From: Beverwykella pulmonaria
Lineage: Eukaryota; Ascomycota; Dothideomycetes; Pleosporales; Melanommataceae
Assembly (NCBI GenBank): GCA_001599595.1
Contig: BCHH01000006.1
Span: 410,874 to 474,873 of the forward strand
Direction: 5' to 3'
DNA: 64,000 bases
A model generated the notes under the pieces. It searched no databases and was not told where the DNA came from. It worked only from the letters and a program-made list of their open reading frames with translations. Made by a program: the position numbers and the translations under genes. Positions 1 through 11,072 of the stretch are shown here, piece by piece (within the stretch, counting starts at the first letter, position 1; each line of letters opens with the position of its first letter).

Positions 1-830
1 CTCGTATTGTGGACAAAGTTATGTGTACATGTTTGGGTTTGATTCCTTCCAAGAGCTTCAGCATATTTAACCCGTGCTATTCTAGCGCCTCACACGCGGA
101 CTGTTAGAACTAGTACTGTCACTAGCCTGATATTGCTGTATCTTGCGCTCAGGCAAAAGCCTCGGTGTGCTTCACCACTTCCAATGTTCAATGCGAATAT
201 ATCTAAGCTTGTGCGCTGAAAAGGCCATTCTTCAGAGCAGTAATACAGCTCTAATTATGTAGGCTTTAATTTATGTGCATTATATACTCAACATTAACTA
301 ATGTGTTGGAATACAGCTATTAGGGAGAGAAAGAGGAGGTTCGAGGGAGACATTAGCGAGATGAAACCAAAAGTTATATGCACCTAAAAAACACCTTGTT
401 GTGTGTCATGATTTAGAGAACGAAATTCCCTTCGAACTCTTACCTTCCTATCATTGACTCTGGAAGAGAGATTTTGAACTATATATTCCAAACATTACAT
501 ACGTTACATAACCAAGAAAAAGGGACTCAACATTTCCGTTATTAAAAACCAACAACTGTTTGCAGAATTAATATGAACAGTGTGAAGCCAAAAGCAAAAA
601 ACACCACATAAAAATCCGCACGTCCCATCACCATCAACACAAATATCATTAGCCTAGCATCAAACATTCAATTGAACTATCGAAAACTTCGCATCCAACT
701 CAAAAGCACCCCTATTCCTTAATAAATTGCCTCTATCCCATTTATCAAATAACCACTCGACGTTGATATCCCTCCCTCCACCTTTCTAGCTCAATCGTAC
801 CATATCCAGTATTTCGTTTAATCGACAGCA
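1..830. other. AT-rich intergenic DNA
   Basis: No open frame of convincing coding character on either strand. The stretch is AT-rich compared with the genes beside it and lies downstream of the minus-strand transporter stop, so it probably holds that gene's 3' UTR and spacer. Confidence 0.6.
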
Positions 831-2680
831 TCACCTCCCCACTGCTCCAAACCACCCCAGCCCCAAGACGGCCCCAATCACAATCGCCAATGCGGGTGGC
901 ACCGCAAACCACGCACTCTCCGCATACGTTACTGTCGCTACGACCACCCACCATGCCTCCGTAGCGAGGCTCTTCCCACTACTCAACTGGGGCGTCAGAT
1001 ATCCAATCTCCCACAGCCTATACACAGCTGTGAACACCAAGCCAACGGCCGTGCAATTAACACCCCTTAACAAGCTGACGACCCACGGCTTAGTCCTCGC
1101 GACGCGCCACAGCGACTGCACGCCTACCGCGAGTGTTAGCCCTGGCAGAAAGATACCAATATACGCGATCAGCGCGCCGACGAAGGTAGGAATATGAGTA
1201 GGCGCCAGAACGAGCGAGCCGAGGTAGACTCCAAAGTTGAAGTTGGGGCCGGGCATGGCTTGGATGAGGGCGAGGCCGAGGAGGAAGTCTCGGGGTGAGA
1301 CCCATCCGGGATCGACAACGTAGGAGCGAAGAAGAGGGATAACGACGGGGCCGCCGCCGAATATAATGGTTCCAGCGAGGTACATGTTGGAGAAGAGATC
1401 GAGGGCGAGGGGGCTATTGGAAAGGGTACCGCGGAGAACCATAATGATGATGAAGGATACTAGTAAGAATTAGCATGTGCATTGAAAGAAGATGGGGCCT
1501 GTTTACAAAAGAATGCTGCAATAATGGCCAGACCTAGCTTCACAGGGATGCCGTGCGTGGTTGTGTCGGCCACAGGAGCAGCATCCTCCGTCTTCCCGTC
1601 GTCATGACGAGGTGGTTCCACTACGGAGCTAGAACCCGCCTGCTCAATGGAAATGCGATCCTTAGAGTGGGTAGGCTGGGCTCTTCTTTGGACAGAATGG
1701 GCTGGATCTCCCCGTGCCTGCTCTTCTAGGGCAATGCTCTCTCCTGGAATCTCCTCTTCAGCACTCCTCTGCGGATTCTCACGTCGCCTCCCCCACTTCG
1801 CTCGAAGTTTGCCAATCTTCTGCTGGAGCCATATATCCCAGACGAGAGTAGTCAAACCGCCAATCAGTATCAGCACAGGGAAATACCACAGCGCGTTATA
1901 GCACAGTCCAGCACAAGCACCAAAAATCACGAGAATCCGCGTGACCTTGTCCTTGATCGCCTTCTCTGCCAGCTAGACAATGGGTCAATCCATACATTCT
2001 AGTTCAGTATGATGGGCAGACGTACCTGAACAGCGGCCAAAGCAATGATACCTACCGTACTCGCATTAAGTCCACTCAACAAAGCATACACAATCGGAGG
2101 CAGCTGATCGGGCATCCTCTGCACGCCCAAAGAAAGCCCATACATGGCAATTGCTCCCGGCAAGCTCCAAATGAGGAATACGAAGATGGCCGGGACGATG
2201 CCAGCATGTATCAGCGCGATGCAAAAAGCCATTTTGGTACTGCCGGGGCCAGGGAACGCTTGGCATATGGCGAAGAGCTCTTGATACTAGAAAACATCAG
2301 TATGCTTATCCCCAGTCCAATTCAGGAATCCCTATGGGGTTGAAGTCCTCCTCAAATCAGAGCATAATGCACGTTATCACCTCCGGGCGATCAATTCAAG
2401 AATCCAACATGAGAACGTGGTTTGAGACAGGAAGAACGAACTCATCACCTACAGTCTGCTCATCAATCCACCTGTTCTTCCCTCCAACACCATCCACAAA
2501 TCTCTGATGCAAAATTTGAAAGTGCACCGGCGGCCCCCCGAAAGCCGTGAACCCCAAATCCCACGTCCGCGCAAACACTTCGCTTAAACGCCATCCAAGG
2601 CTCTGGGTGTTGGCTTTCAGCGAATTGCGCTGATCGCGTGTATGCGCGTGCACAGCGCGATATATATCGTAGAGAGGCAT
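831..2680 (-). CDS. chrA: Chromate ion transporter (CHR/ChrA family)
   Basis: Four-exon model: 2680-2453, 2286-2026, 1972-1507 and 1459-831, giving 527 residues. Seen: two homologous halves. The first has the FGGP..H signature near residue 43 and a FPGPGS motif at the start of exon 2. The second half repeats it as FGGGP and AMPGPNFN. Between them lies a charged, Ser/Glu-rich cytosolic linker of about 100 residues, encoded in exon 3. Known: two-domain CHR proteins export chromate from the plasma membrane, probably in exchange for sulfate-like anions. The start at 2680 (MPLYD) is the first ATG in frame; there is no ATG further up in that frame before the divergent neighbour. It shares a 412-base promoter gap with the NatB subunit gene. 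Family sure; substrate inferred. Confidence 0.88.
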
Positions 2681-3092
2681 TTTGCAGTCAATTGGACACT
2701 GCGACGAACGCAATGAACAAGTGCTATGGTGGCCAAGAAGCTTAAAGAGGCGCTGGGGACCTCATGAGAGAGGCATGGGAGGTGCAAGATGTGATGTGAT
2801 GCGAAGGAGTGACATGCTTTTCCTGTGGCGTGCGATTGAGGCCAATCAATCTGTACTCGTGTTGCGCCATCACGGCACGAGGAGGGCTAAGGCATGGCGT
2901 TGTGTTCTTGCATTTGTGTCTTGAGGTGGGTAGGCGGGTGAAAACGTATACGGTAGGTTTACGCGAGCGTTCCCCGCGAACTTTTGACGTCCACCAACAC
3001 CTCCACGCATTTTGCTTCTATGTCTTCCACACCACTGTTGCTAGATCCAAACATCTCAGCAGTGGTGTGCGTTCATCTAATTCGCAGACAGC
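2681..3092. promoter_or_regulatory. Divergent promoter, chrA / nat3
   Basis: A 412-base gap between the start codons of two genes read in opposite directions. It must contain both promoters. No specific binding site was recognised. Confidence 0.5.
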
Positions 3093-3798
3093 ATGTCGAC
3101 CATCCGCCCCATGCGCTTCGCCGACCTCCTAAAGATCTCCTCGACAAACCTCGACCACCTTACCGAAACATACCACATCAGCTTCTACCTCGAGTATCTG
3201 ACAAAATGGCCAGATCTATGCCGGGTGATTGAGGGAGTAGATGGGAAGATCGAAGGATACAGTACTTTCCACCATTTCCCCACCCATCCTTTCCCCCTCC
3301 GCTATCACAAGCAAAGCTAATTCTGAATGTAAACAGTCTTGGGCAAACTCGAATCCTCCCCCTCCCCTCCCCCCATAACTCCGTTCTCGCCTTCCACAAA
3401 CCCAAACCCGAACTACCTCCCCTGGCACGGGCACATCACGGCGCTCACCGTGATACCCTCTGCGCGGCGCCTCGGGCACGCTACCCGACTCTCTTCCTCG
3501 TTGGAACAGCAGGCCGATGCGAATAACGCCTGGTTCGTAGACTTGTTTGTAAGGGCGAGTAATGAGACTGGGAAGGAGCTGTATCGCAAGATGGGGTATT
3601 CGGTGTACAGGTAAGTGTGATTTTATGAGGGAATGGGAGCGAGGACGGCTGACGGGTGAGAATAGGACAATTGAGAATTATTATAATGATGGGGAGGATG
3701 CGTTAGATATGCGGAAGCCACTGAGTAGGGATAAGAATAGGGAGTGCGTGCGGGAGAATGGGGAGAGCGTGAGGGTTAGCCCTGATGATGTTTGGTGA
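3093..3798 (+). CDS. nat3: NatB N-terminal acetyltransferase catalytic subunit (Naa20/Nat3)
   Basis: Exons 3093-3261, 3337-3610 and 3666-3798 give 191 residues, the usual length of Naa20. Seen: the N-terminal NLDHLTETYHISFYLEYL segment typical of the family; the GNAT acetyl-CoA loop RRLGHA; FVDLFVRASN; and GYSVYRTIENYY followed by DALDMRKPLSRD. Known: NatB acetylates the initiator Met of proteins starting Met-Asp/Glu/Asn/Gln, on the ribosome, together with the auxiliary subunit Naa25/Mdm20, which is not in this window. The insert between GKLE and WHGH (about 22 residues, Pro/Ser-rich) is longer than in yeast. Splice joins restore GYILGKLE and VYRTIE exactly, so the model is well supported. 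Confidence 0.93.
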
Positions 3799-4395
3799 GG
3801 GGATAGCCGGTAAAGTTAAAGGACGAGGGATATCGTTGCATACATAAGAGGACATGAACCACCGACCCGACCTGCGAGGGCAAATTAAGCAGCGGGCTTG
3901 TGGAACACAATCAGACTCCCATTACATGTGATGGGGACAAGGAGCCTGGGTTGGTGTGAACCATGAAAGTGCAGGAAGAGAAAGCTATGATCATGTGAGG
4001 CTGGTCTGGTTATGCACATGTTGCTCAGCGACTAACGGAAGGCATAGATATAAATACACACGATAAGTCTAATTTCCTATTAACTGTTCTCCGGCTCTCC
4101 AACTCCGTGTGCAAATGACCACCTTACTAAAGAACCTGACCTCTCTATGCTCCCCGTATATCCTATCCCAAAAGGGGGTATATTGCTCCTATAATCCAAC
4201 GGATATCCTTAAATATCACCCTCCACCCATGCATATATATACCCACCCATCAATCTACCCAGTCGATACACTTTTCATCCTCCTTCAACATCTCCCACCC
4301 ATGTTCCCTAGTCATCAAATCATTCGCACAACTCTCCAACGACTGATCCCACTGATCCTTCTCCTCACTCATCATCTCCACCACACTCTCCAGCA
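3799..4395. other. Intergenic, convergent 3' ends
   Basis: Lies between the 3' ends of nat3 (+) and the RGS-LOV gene (-). It is rich in short AT and CCACC runs. On the minus strand the alternative frame of the last RGS-LOV exon stays open to 4250 (see the 4250-4465 entry). Otherwise nothing recognised. Confidence 0.5.
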
Positions 4396-4465
4396 TCATA
4401 GTCGTCGTTGTAGTCTTAAGAATGCATGTCGCGCTGCTGCGCCAACGGCCCTCATAGCAGACCGT
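4250..4465 (-). other. Alternative-frame open segment over the RGS-LOV last exon
   Basis: From the acceptor at 4465, one minus-strand frame stays open for 72 codons and encodes an acidic, Met/Glu/Trp-rich peptide (starting TVCYEGRW, ending KCIDWVD). The frame used in the RGS-LOV model stops earlier, at 4396. The open segment would need a phase-0 donor that I do not see upstream, so it is probably chance or an alternative isoform. Confidence 0.2.
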
Positions 4466-7133
4466 CTGTCCACCCGTTAGTCACACCAGCACACTGCACA
4501 GTGCCCAAACTACCCGATAGAAAAGGAATTAATACTAGGCTCAGCCCTTTGCTCGAGGAGGTTTCCGCTCATTGCACTTGTATTTCCAGGGCGTGGGGAG
4601 TGGGAGTTCCGGAATCCTTCAATGGCGCCAATTCGTGAGGAGCGCCGCGAGCGCAAGTCAAGTTCGTCGCCGCTACTATCTGAGCCCGACCGCTGCTTTG
4701 CGTGCCGAATGTTTTCGGATACAGGAGGTGCCGGTCGAAATCTGCGTACGGGGCTGGAGTTCTTTTCGTCATCAACGATGACTACCATCCAAACGCCGAC
4801 GGAGCCAGAGGCGCCAAGGAGTGGCGTGCAGTGGATCCAGCGTGGGCGGCCTTCGTCTAAGCGGTCAGAATCCAAATCTGCGGCAGCGGAGGAGAGCCAG
4901 CGGATTTTGGCGGTTACGCCGCGGGTGCCGTCGGCTAGGGCCTCGGCGAGTGAGTCTCGCACGCGGGTGGAGCCCCCAATGCGGTCGAGGAAGCGCGATT
5001 GGAGGATGCCGGGGACGCGGAGGGAGGGAGAAGTAAAAAGGATGCGGAGAGAGGGGGCAGGGCGGAGGAGCAGGTACTGGACGAGCGGGTTAGGAACATG
5101 ATTAGGAGTTGCCAGGGGTTGTAAAGGGTAGCTTACGTGTTTGTACACTCCTGATAGCCTCCCTTCGGGCTTTACCGGGACTTGCATCGCCTTCTCGACG
5201 TCGAAAGTATTCGTGTCTTTGATGAGGAGGCGCGGCCGATGTATTACGCTTGCACCATCGTCCTGTTCATCAAGTTGCTCGCGGTGCATACTTCCACCAA
5301 ATTTCCGCACCGTGTCTAGCTCAGAATTGTTGAACATTTCGCTGAGCTCCCGGAATTCATCTTTGGGTTCGTCTTCGGGCTCTTTGCCATTTTGCTTGTC
5401 CAGCATGCGCTGGAAGGCGTCGAGGTCTGTGCTGTCTTTTACCAGACCGCTTACGTCGACTTGTGCGCCGATGAAGTAGCGGAGGTTGCCCCGGGAGTCG
5501 AGCAGAGGCGCCATCATGAGGAGGTTCATGAACGGTGATCCGTCTCGGCGGCTGGCTGGTCGTTAGCTTTTATTTCTTCTTTGGATTTTGTTCTGGTACA
5601 TACTAATTGAGAAAAACCTCACTAGTCTCCCTCCCTTCTTGAACAGCTTCACGCAGCCTTCTCACACTATCGTCGTTCGTCCTTGGTCCCTGCAGAAACC
5701 GGCAATTGCGCCCAATGGCATAGCTGACGCCATACTGAGTCGTGCGGTGGAACTCTGCGATCGATTAGACAAATCTCATGTCTCATAATGTGGTTGTTGG
5801 TTGCATACCTTCGGACGCGAAAATGATTGGGTTATCCGGCCTTGAGGGGTCCGTCAGACAGAAAACCTCCGCCAAGCCCTCGCTGGCTTCCCGGAGTGAA
5901 GGGGGAAGATGTCCAGTTACCCGCTTAGAAATGCTCACGCTGACGACTTGAATGAAGGCGTGTGTGATGAATGCGGGGAGGTCGTCTCGGACCAGTGTCT
6001 CGAATGCCGCCCGCGCCTTGTCCTCGAGAATCGCATTTACCGTCGGCCGCGCAGCATTCTGGGTGAATTCGTGGCCCTCTAGAGGCTCTAAAGCTTCTGC
6101 CACGGCATTGGCATAGTTGATTGCTCGCAGTGACTTCATAGCATCCAGGTAGTAAATCAACACTGGCACCGACTTTGGCCTGGCCATGCTCAGAAACGAC
6201 GTGAATCGAAGCAAGGAGCCCGTGTCTTGGAATATGGCTTGGAGGTGGTCTTTGGAAAACATCTTCTCAGACTGTAGTTCCAACGAGAAGGTCTTGCCCT
6301 GTTCGGCCGCGGTGGGTGCCACAAGGTCAAACGACTTGGGGTCATCTTCGAGCAAGGGCGAGAGCCGGTCGACATTGTCTGGAGGCCCCTTCTGTTGCAG
6401 AGGGACTAGCGATTGCGTGTTGATTGATGACGCCGAGGTTTCATAGGATATGACAGAGTCAGCAGAGCTATGCGCGCCGACACGAGAGTTGGAAGCTGAG
6501 TCTGGTGTGCCAGGCATTGATGTGGTGGATTGGACGCTTGATGAACGGAAGAAGCGTCGTCTAGAGCTGGTAGCAGTCTTACTGCTGGAGCTAGTGTGAG
6601 ATTAGCCCAAGCAAGAAGAGCGAGTGCTCCGTCTACTATGATTGGTCTTACCTGGTCCGCATGGGGATGTGTATACCTCGACGGGTAAAATCCGGCGGTG
6701 GAGGGGCAGCAGTGTCTTCGTCCGAGGAGGAAGTGACGAGATGGCTGCCGAGGGGTCTGATGGTTGATGTTGTTTTGATAGTTGGCGATCTGGAGGGTGA
6801 TGTCTGTGCGGCTTCTTGTAGTGAGCTGGCCTCATACTCGTCCTCTGGACGGACCTGTTCATAATCCTGGACGAGTGGTTCGCCTACCGCGCCGCCATCT
6901 TCATCCACCCCGTCATCATGTTTCATTGCATTGGCAGATGTAGATGTCATGGGACTATTGACAGGTGAGGGTTCTGGGGCAGGGCTTCCCGGCGCCTCGC
7001 CGAAGCTCCCCATACCTGAGAGTTTGACAAAATTGGTAGGACTGGATATAATGGGCGCCTGAGGAGAGGAAAACAAACCGTGAGCTGAGCGCCTTTTATG
7101 TTTGAACATGGGTGCTGATTCAACCGTGGACAT
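4396..7133 (-). CDS. RGS-LOV blue-light receptor (BcLOV4-type)
   Basis: Six-exon model: 7133-6652, 6590-5809, 5754-5604, 5551-5137, 5076-4514 and 4465-4396, giving 820 residues. Seen: a Ser/Pro-rich N-terminus; an RGS region at about residues 260-375; then a LOV (PAS) domain at about 395-520 whose canonical flavin motif GRNCRFLQ is intact, adduct cysteine at about residue 439, followed by the strand YRRDGSPFMNLLMMAPL; and a C-terminal region with SLRILFTSPSLRVPG. Known: fungal RGS-LOV proteins bind flavin, form a cysteinyl adduct in blue light and (BcLOV4 of Botrytis) move to anionic membrane lipids on illumination; RGS domains speed GTP hydrolysis by G-alpha. The last exon (48-base intron, GACTAAC branch site) adds the basic tail GRSAMRAVGAAARHAFLRL; unspliced, the frame stops at 4510. 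The 60-base intron at 5136-5077 keeps the frame open if retained. Domain call firm; last exon moderate. Confidence 0.88.
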
Positions 7134-8879
7134 GGACGTTGGGCGAGCTTCTCGATTTGGAGATGAGCGTGGGTTGACATCTGGGGGGAGGACATTGACC
7201 AGGGTCTTAAAGTAGGGGAAACGCAGTATGACGAGGGATGCATGTTAAAACAGACGTACCAGAGTCTTCAACCACTAGACAGGCCTTCCCGCTGGAACAG
7301 CGGCGCCGTCGCTGCGCCTAGGCCTGGTTGGGCCGCACGGGCGAATCCTCTTCACCTCTCGATGATGACAATGGGTAGGTCGCGTCTAGGCCGGGGATGG
7401 ATTTTCCCAGCAGAGTTTCGCTGGCTCGGCGTCGACCGTCCAGACTGTGGCAGGAGACACGCTTTGGGAACAAATGGGTGCTGGGAGTCGAATGAGGACC
7501 CCTACCGTACCCAAGCCGCTTCACATGCAGGGCCGCCGACAGGAAGCGAACCACGTTGGCGTTGGCGTTGGCGTTGGCGTTAGCCGTGCTGATCGAGGTG
7601 CTTGCGCGGGAGGGTTCACCTTGGGGCACTTTGCGATGCAGCACCGCTGTCAATTATTCTCCTCGTCGTGGTGGTGGTGTTGTGGCAAGACGGAAGAGAA
7701 GACGTGTCAGGAAGGGAGGGATGGGCATTACTCGGTGCTTTTTTGCACCCAAAGCCCCATTCCTCAGCCGTGCCGTTTGAGGTGGTGCTTGAGTGTGCCT
7801 GGTTGTCAAACGGAACGTGGATGCCAGTCTGTGGCAACCCTGTGGAGATCCTCTGTCGCCATGCAACATGGTCGCCCCAGCCCGCGCGAGCATGAACGTG
7901 GATCAGGCCCGTCCCCTTCTGTCCTGCATGCCCATGTGCGTTTGGCGAAAAGCAACATATCGCCCGTTTTAAGCCTTCGAGAAGCAGCGCCATCCTGGGG
8001 ATTGAAACAACTGCCGCGACGCGGTGATCCTGCGGGCCCCGTGTCCTTGACTCGCGCTCGACGTTGGTGGGTGACTAACAAAGTCTTGGAATGCGGGCTT
8101 CGAATTCTCCGACTCGCCCTCGCCTAGGGCCACTACCACGTCGACCAGGCGCGGGCTGCCGGAGCTTATGCCGGGGGCTGATACCGGAGCTGATGCTCGC
8201 GGGATTGGCGGACCGACGCCTTTGGGTTGATGCGCAATCGTTTGCGGTCCGCCTCGGAGCGCTCGACCTCGACGCGGAGGTTATAACACCGCGCGCACAG
8301 AAAGAGATGGTGGATGGCGGCGAGCTGCTTAGCGCTCACGGAAAATAACTACTACTGGCAGTCTTCTACTTTTCGAACGGCGTGTCTACAGATGGAGAGG
8401 AGGAAATCTATATTGCATACTATTGAATGTACATGGTTTACAGATTACAGACTCTAGGGCTCTATTGATGCGACGGAACATGGTCTGATGTGCTAGTGGA
8501 AGAGAGAGCGCTGTCAAAGTTTTGACAATTTTCGCTTGCAATCTTTGGCATGATTTTGAGTTCGTAGTCCGAGCATGTCGGCTCACACACAATTCTCTCT
8601 CTACATTTCGCAAACGGCATGGGGAAGTGGACAGCGACTGCCCCACCTCTCTTTCTCTCAGCACGACAACGGCCAAAAGCACTTTTAATTATCGCCCTCC
8701 CTAGTACTCGGATAGGGTCGTTCTGATGGCAGAACCGTTCGGCGTATACCAGCGGATCATATACGCTGGACTGGTGCTTCTGAGCGTTCGCTGGAATCGT
8801 TCAGCAGATGCCAGATGTCGGTCAAGCGAGCTGGATACGTGTGTCCTGTCCCGATGTGGCCGCTGCCATGTCCTGCAAC
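7134..8879. promoter_or_regulatory. Long upstream region of the RGS-LOV gene
   Basis: 1.75 kb without a convincing gene. It must hold the RGS-LOV promoter and 5' leader and the 3' end of the cystinosin gene. Several overlapping frames are open here, but none has recognisable domains or consistent splice-linked extensions. It contains a GTTGGC-type hexanucleotide run near 7556. Confidence 0.5.
7556..7583. repeat. Short hexanucleotide repeat (GTTGGC type)
   Basis: Four to five perfect copies of a six-base unit lie side by side in non-coding DNA upstream of the RGS-LOV gene. A simple microsatellite, likely length-variable between strains. Confidence 0.75.
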
Positions 8880-9842
8880 CTACTCTAAGAGGTGCTCTCG
8901 TTCCGTGTCCCATTCTTCCTCTTCATCCATATCCTTGGCCGGAATTCGGTACAGGACGTAATGCTGGTACATGAAAATGATGTCAAAGACAAGCGAGATG
9001 TTCCCGAGGCCAAACTTGACAGGGTTGCCCGTAACGCCCTCCCAGCTATTTTGTAAAGACGAGTCAATCATCAGCTGCCCGATGGAGAAGATGGCGCCGA
9101 AGAAGTCGAGGAGCATAGGGTAGATGCTCCAGCCGACGGTTGATTTGCGCTTGTAGTTGACGTAGGCCTGGGGGATGTATTTAATGACGACCGTTATGAG
9201 CTTGACGTATCCTAGGGCGTATATCTTTCTGGATGTTAGTTCACGGCTGTCGTCTTGACGTCTCTAGACTCACCACGTCGATCCAGGCCCAGCCCGAGGG
9301 ATCATTTCCTCCGTCCTTTCCTTGTGTTTGGACCACGGCGATAACGATCAATATGCCCAAAATGCAACCCCAGAATATCCCAAGTAAAATACCGCTCGCC
9401 TTCTGCCTGGCGCCCACCTTGAATCCCCAGACCCATGGAAAGAACTGACTGTAGACGATCACACACAGCACCGCGCCATGCGCTGCAAAAAGAAAGTCGT
9501 TGAACCGAACCGTTGTCTCCGGCGACTCAGGATGTCTGACCGCATACTGCGCTTGAATCGTAGGCGAGTAGAGGAATGCAGCGGTTGAGATTGTGTACGC
9601 GACAAAGCCGAGGATATTGCAGGTAGGGAAGTCTATCGCGAGACCTAGTGTGGACTTTCGTGTCCAGTTTAAGATGGGCTGGGGGTAGAAGGATGCGGAC
9701 CTGTTGCGAAGGGGTTAGCCATCTCCCTCTCTGCTTTTTGGGGGGGTTTGAGGTTGAGAGAGACTTACCAGCAGAGGAAGTACACCCAGCCCAACAGCCT
9801 GGAAATTACCTTTGCAAAAAGCACAAGGCCGGAATCAGGCAT
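8880..9842 (-). CDS. Cystinosin homologue (lysosomal/vacuolar cystine transporter, PQ-loop)
   Basis: Exons 9842-9769, 9700-9274 and 9224-8880 give 281 residues. Seen: seven likely membrane segments and two PQ-loop motifs. The first is [12 protein letters not shown] followed by [11 protein letters not shown]; the second is [17 protein letters not shown] followed by [11 protein letters not shown]. Known: cystinosin is a proton-cystine symporter that exports cystine from the lysosome or vacuole. The C-terminus ([14 protein letters not shown]) ends in an acidic di-leucine-type motif (EREHLL), which would suit vacuolar sorting; that is inference. The third-exon acceptor was placed at AAAG because it restores [12 protein letters not shown]; a nearby CAG would break the frame. 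Confidence 0.9.
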
Positions 9843-10414
9843 TCTAAAAAGCAGTTATGAAGAGGGGTAGGTTGCGCGTCCGGGGTAGAAGGGGGCCAAA
9901 AATTCGAGAAGGGCAATAAGAGGCCATGTGGTTTCATAAAGGGATGATAAGGGTACAGCTGCGCCACGCGTCAGTGGGAAAAGGAAAACGAAGGCCAGGC
10001 GCCATGGACAACGGCCTCCTGACAGGAGTCTGCGGGCGGCCTTGTGAGGTGTGATGGGATGCACGCGGTGGACAGCGTGATGCGCAGCCGAATGACGAAT
10101 CTCGGATTTCGGGATGATCTCGCTACTTAGCCAGTTTTCTCGGCGTGGTTCAACCCGTGGCCAACGCTGGTGCAGGTAATTTACAACCACTTCTTAAAGC
10201 CCAGTGGCTTATCATATGCAGAGAAAGTTCCTTTTCAGAGGTAGGAAATTCTTGCAGTAGACTAGGAATATCCAAGATTCCCTTGCCAGGGCTATGGTTT
10301 GTCTTCGCAAGCTACACCCTTTCGTCACGCTTAGCAAATTGCAGGTAGAGCCGTATCCCCAAGAGATTCCACCAAAATACCACTCCTCCCTTGGCATAGT
10401 CAACAGACAACATC
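9843..10414. other. Intergenic 572 bases
   Basis: Upstream of the cystinosin gene and downstream of the SRPBCC-like gene, both on the minus strand. Presumed promoter and terminator DNA; no gene seen. Confidence 0.5.
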
Positions 10415-11072
10415 TCACTTCCCTCCCTCTAGCAAGACCTTCAGGCCCTCTCCCTGAGCATCAAACGCTTCCTGCAGACTCTTGTCCATCCCAATCCCCT
10501 TCATCTCCACCGCCAGTGCCCCCCTATATACCTCCCGGCTCTCATACAATACCTTCCCACTCCCAGCATCACTAAGCGCTTGCCACTGTTCTGCATCAAG
10601 CTCCGCGTCTGAGGCTGCAATGTACTTCCAAGCCAAGCGACCAAGCTGCGGTTGCACGTGCGTGATATTCTCGTAGGATACTTGCGTGTGCAGGGGATTA
10701 TCGGGCGTAGAAGCGTCGACTGGGAGTGGAAGAGGTGGCGCCTGGACACGGAGATAGAGACGTCGGTTTTCGATAGGATGTTGGAGGGGAGGGGTGAGAA
10801 TGGCTGGGTCGACGACAATGGCCGTACTGGAATGGTTAGATGAGAGAAGCGTAACGTGCAAGGAAAGCTAACCGAACGAAGGGATTCCAGTTTGCGTAGG
10901 CCGGAAAGTTCGTGAGAACTTCCCAGGCGGCTGCTGTTGTTGACTGGATTTCGAGGCGTGTGCTGGCGTTGAAGATACCAGGTGGGACGTTGGGGAGGTT
11001 GGTGACTTGGGAGATGGCCACTGGGGTGGTTACCCAGAGTAGAGGAATGAGCATTTGAAGAAGGGATATCAT
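10415..11072 (-). CDS. Predicted secreted SRPBCC (START-like) small protein
   Basis: Exons 11072-10873 and 10826-10415 give 203 residues. Seen: a hydrophobic N-terminus (MISLLQMLIPLLWVTTPVAIS) that looks like a signal peptide; then a fold pattern of the SRPBCC/polyketide-cyclase superfamily, with RLEIQSTTAAAWEVLTNFPAYANWNPFVR as the helix-grip opening and Y-E-SREVYRGALAVEM as the late strand. A long C-terminal helix (SLQEAFDAQGEGLKVLL) closes the fold. SRPBCC proteins bind hydrophobic ligands in a deep cavity; a ligand cannot be named. The superfamily call rests on pattern only. The 46-base intron restores the PFVR-TAIVVDP join in frame. Confidence 0.72.

Noticed and set aside
7318..8348. Several overlapping frames upstream of the RGS-LOV gene
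   Set aside because: GC-rich DNA open in many frames at once; none extends through splice sites or shows a domain.
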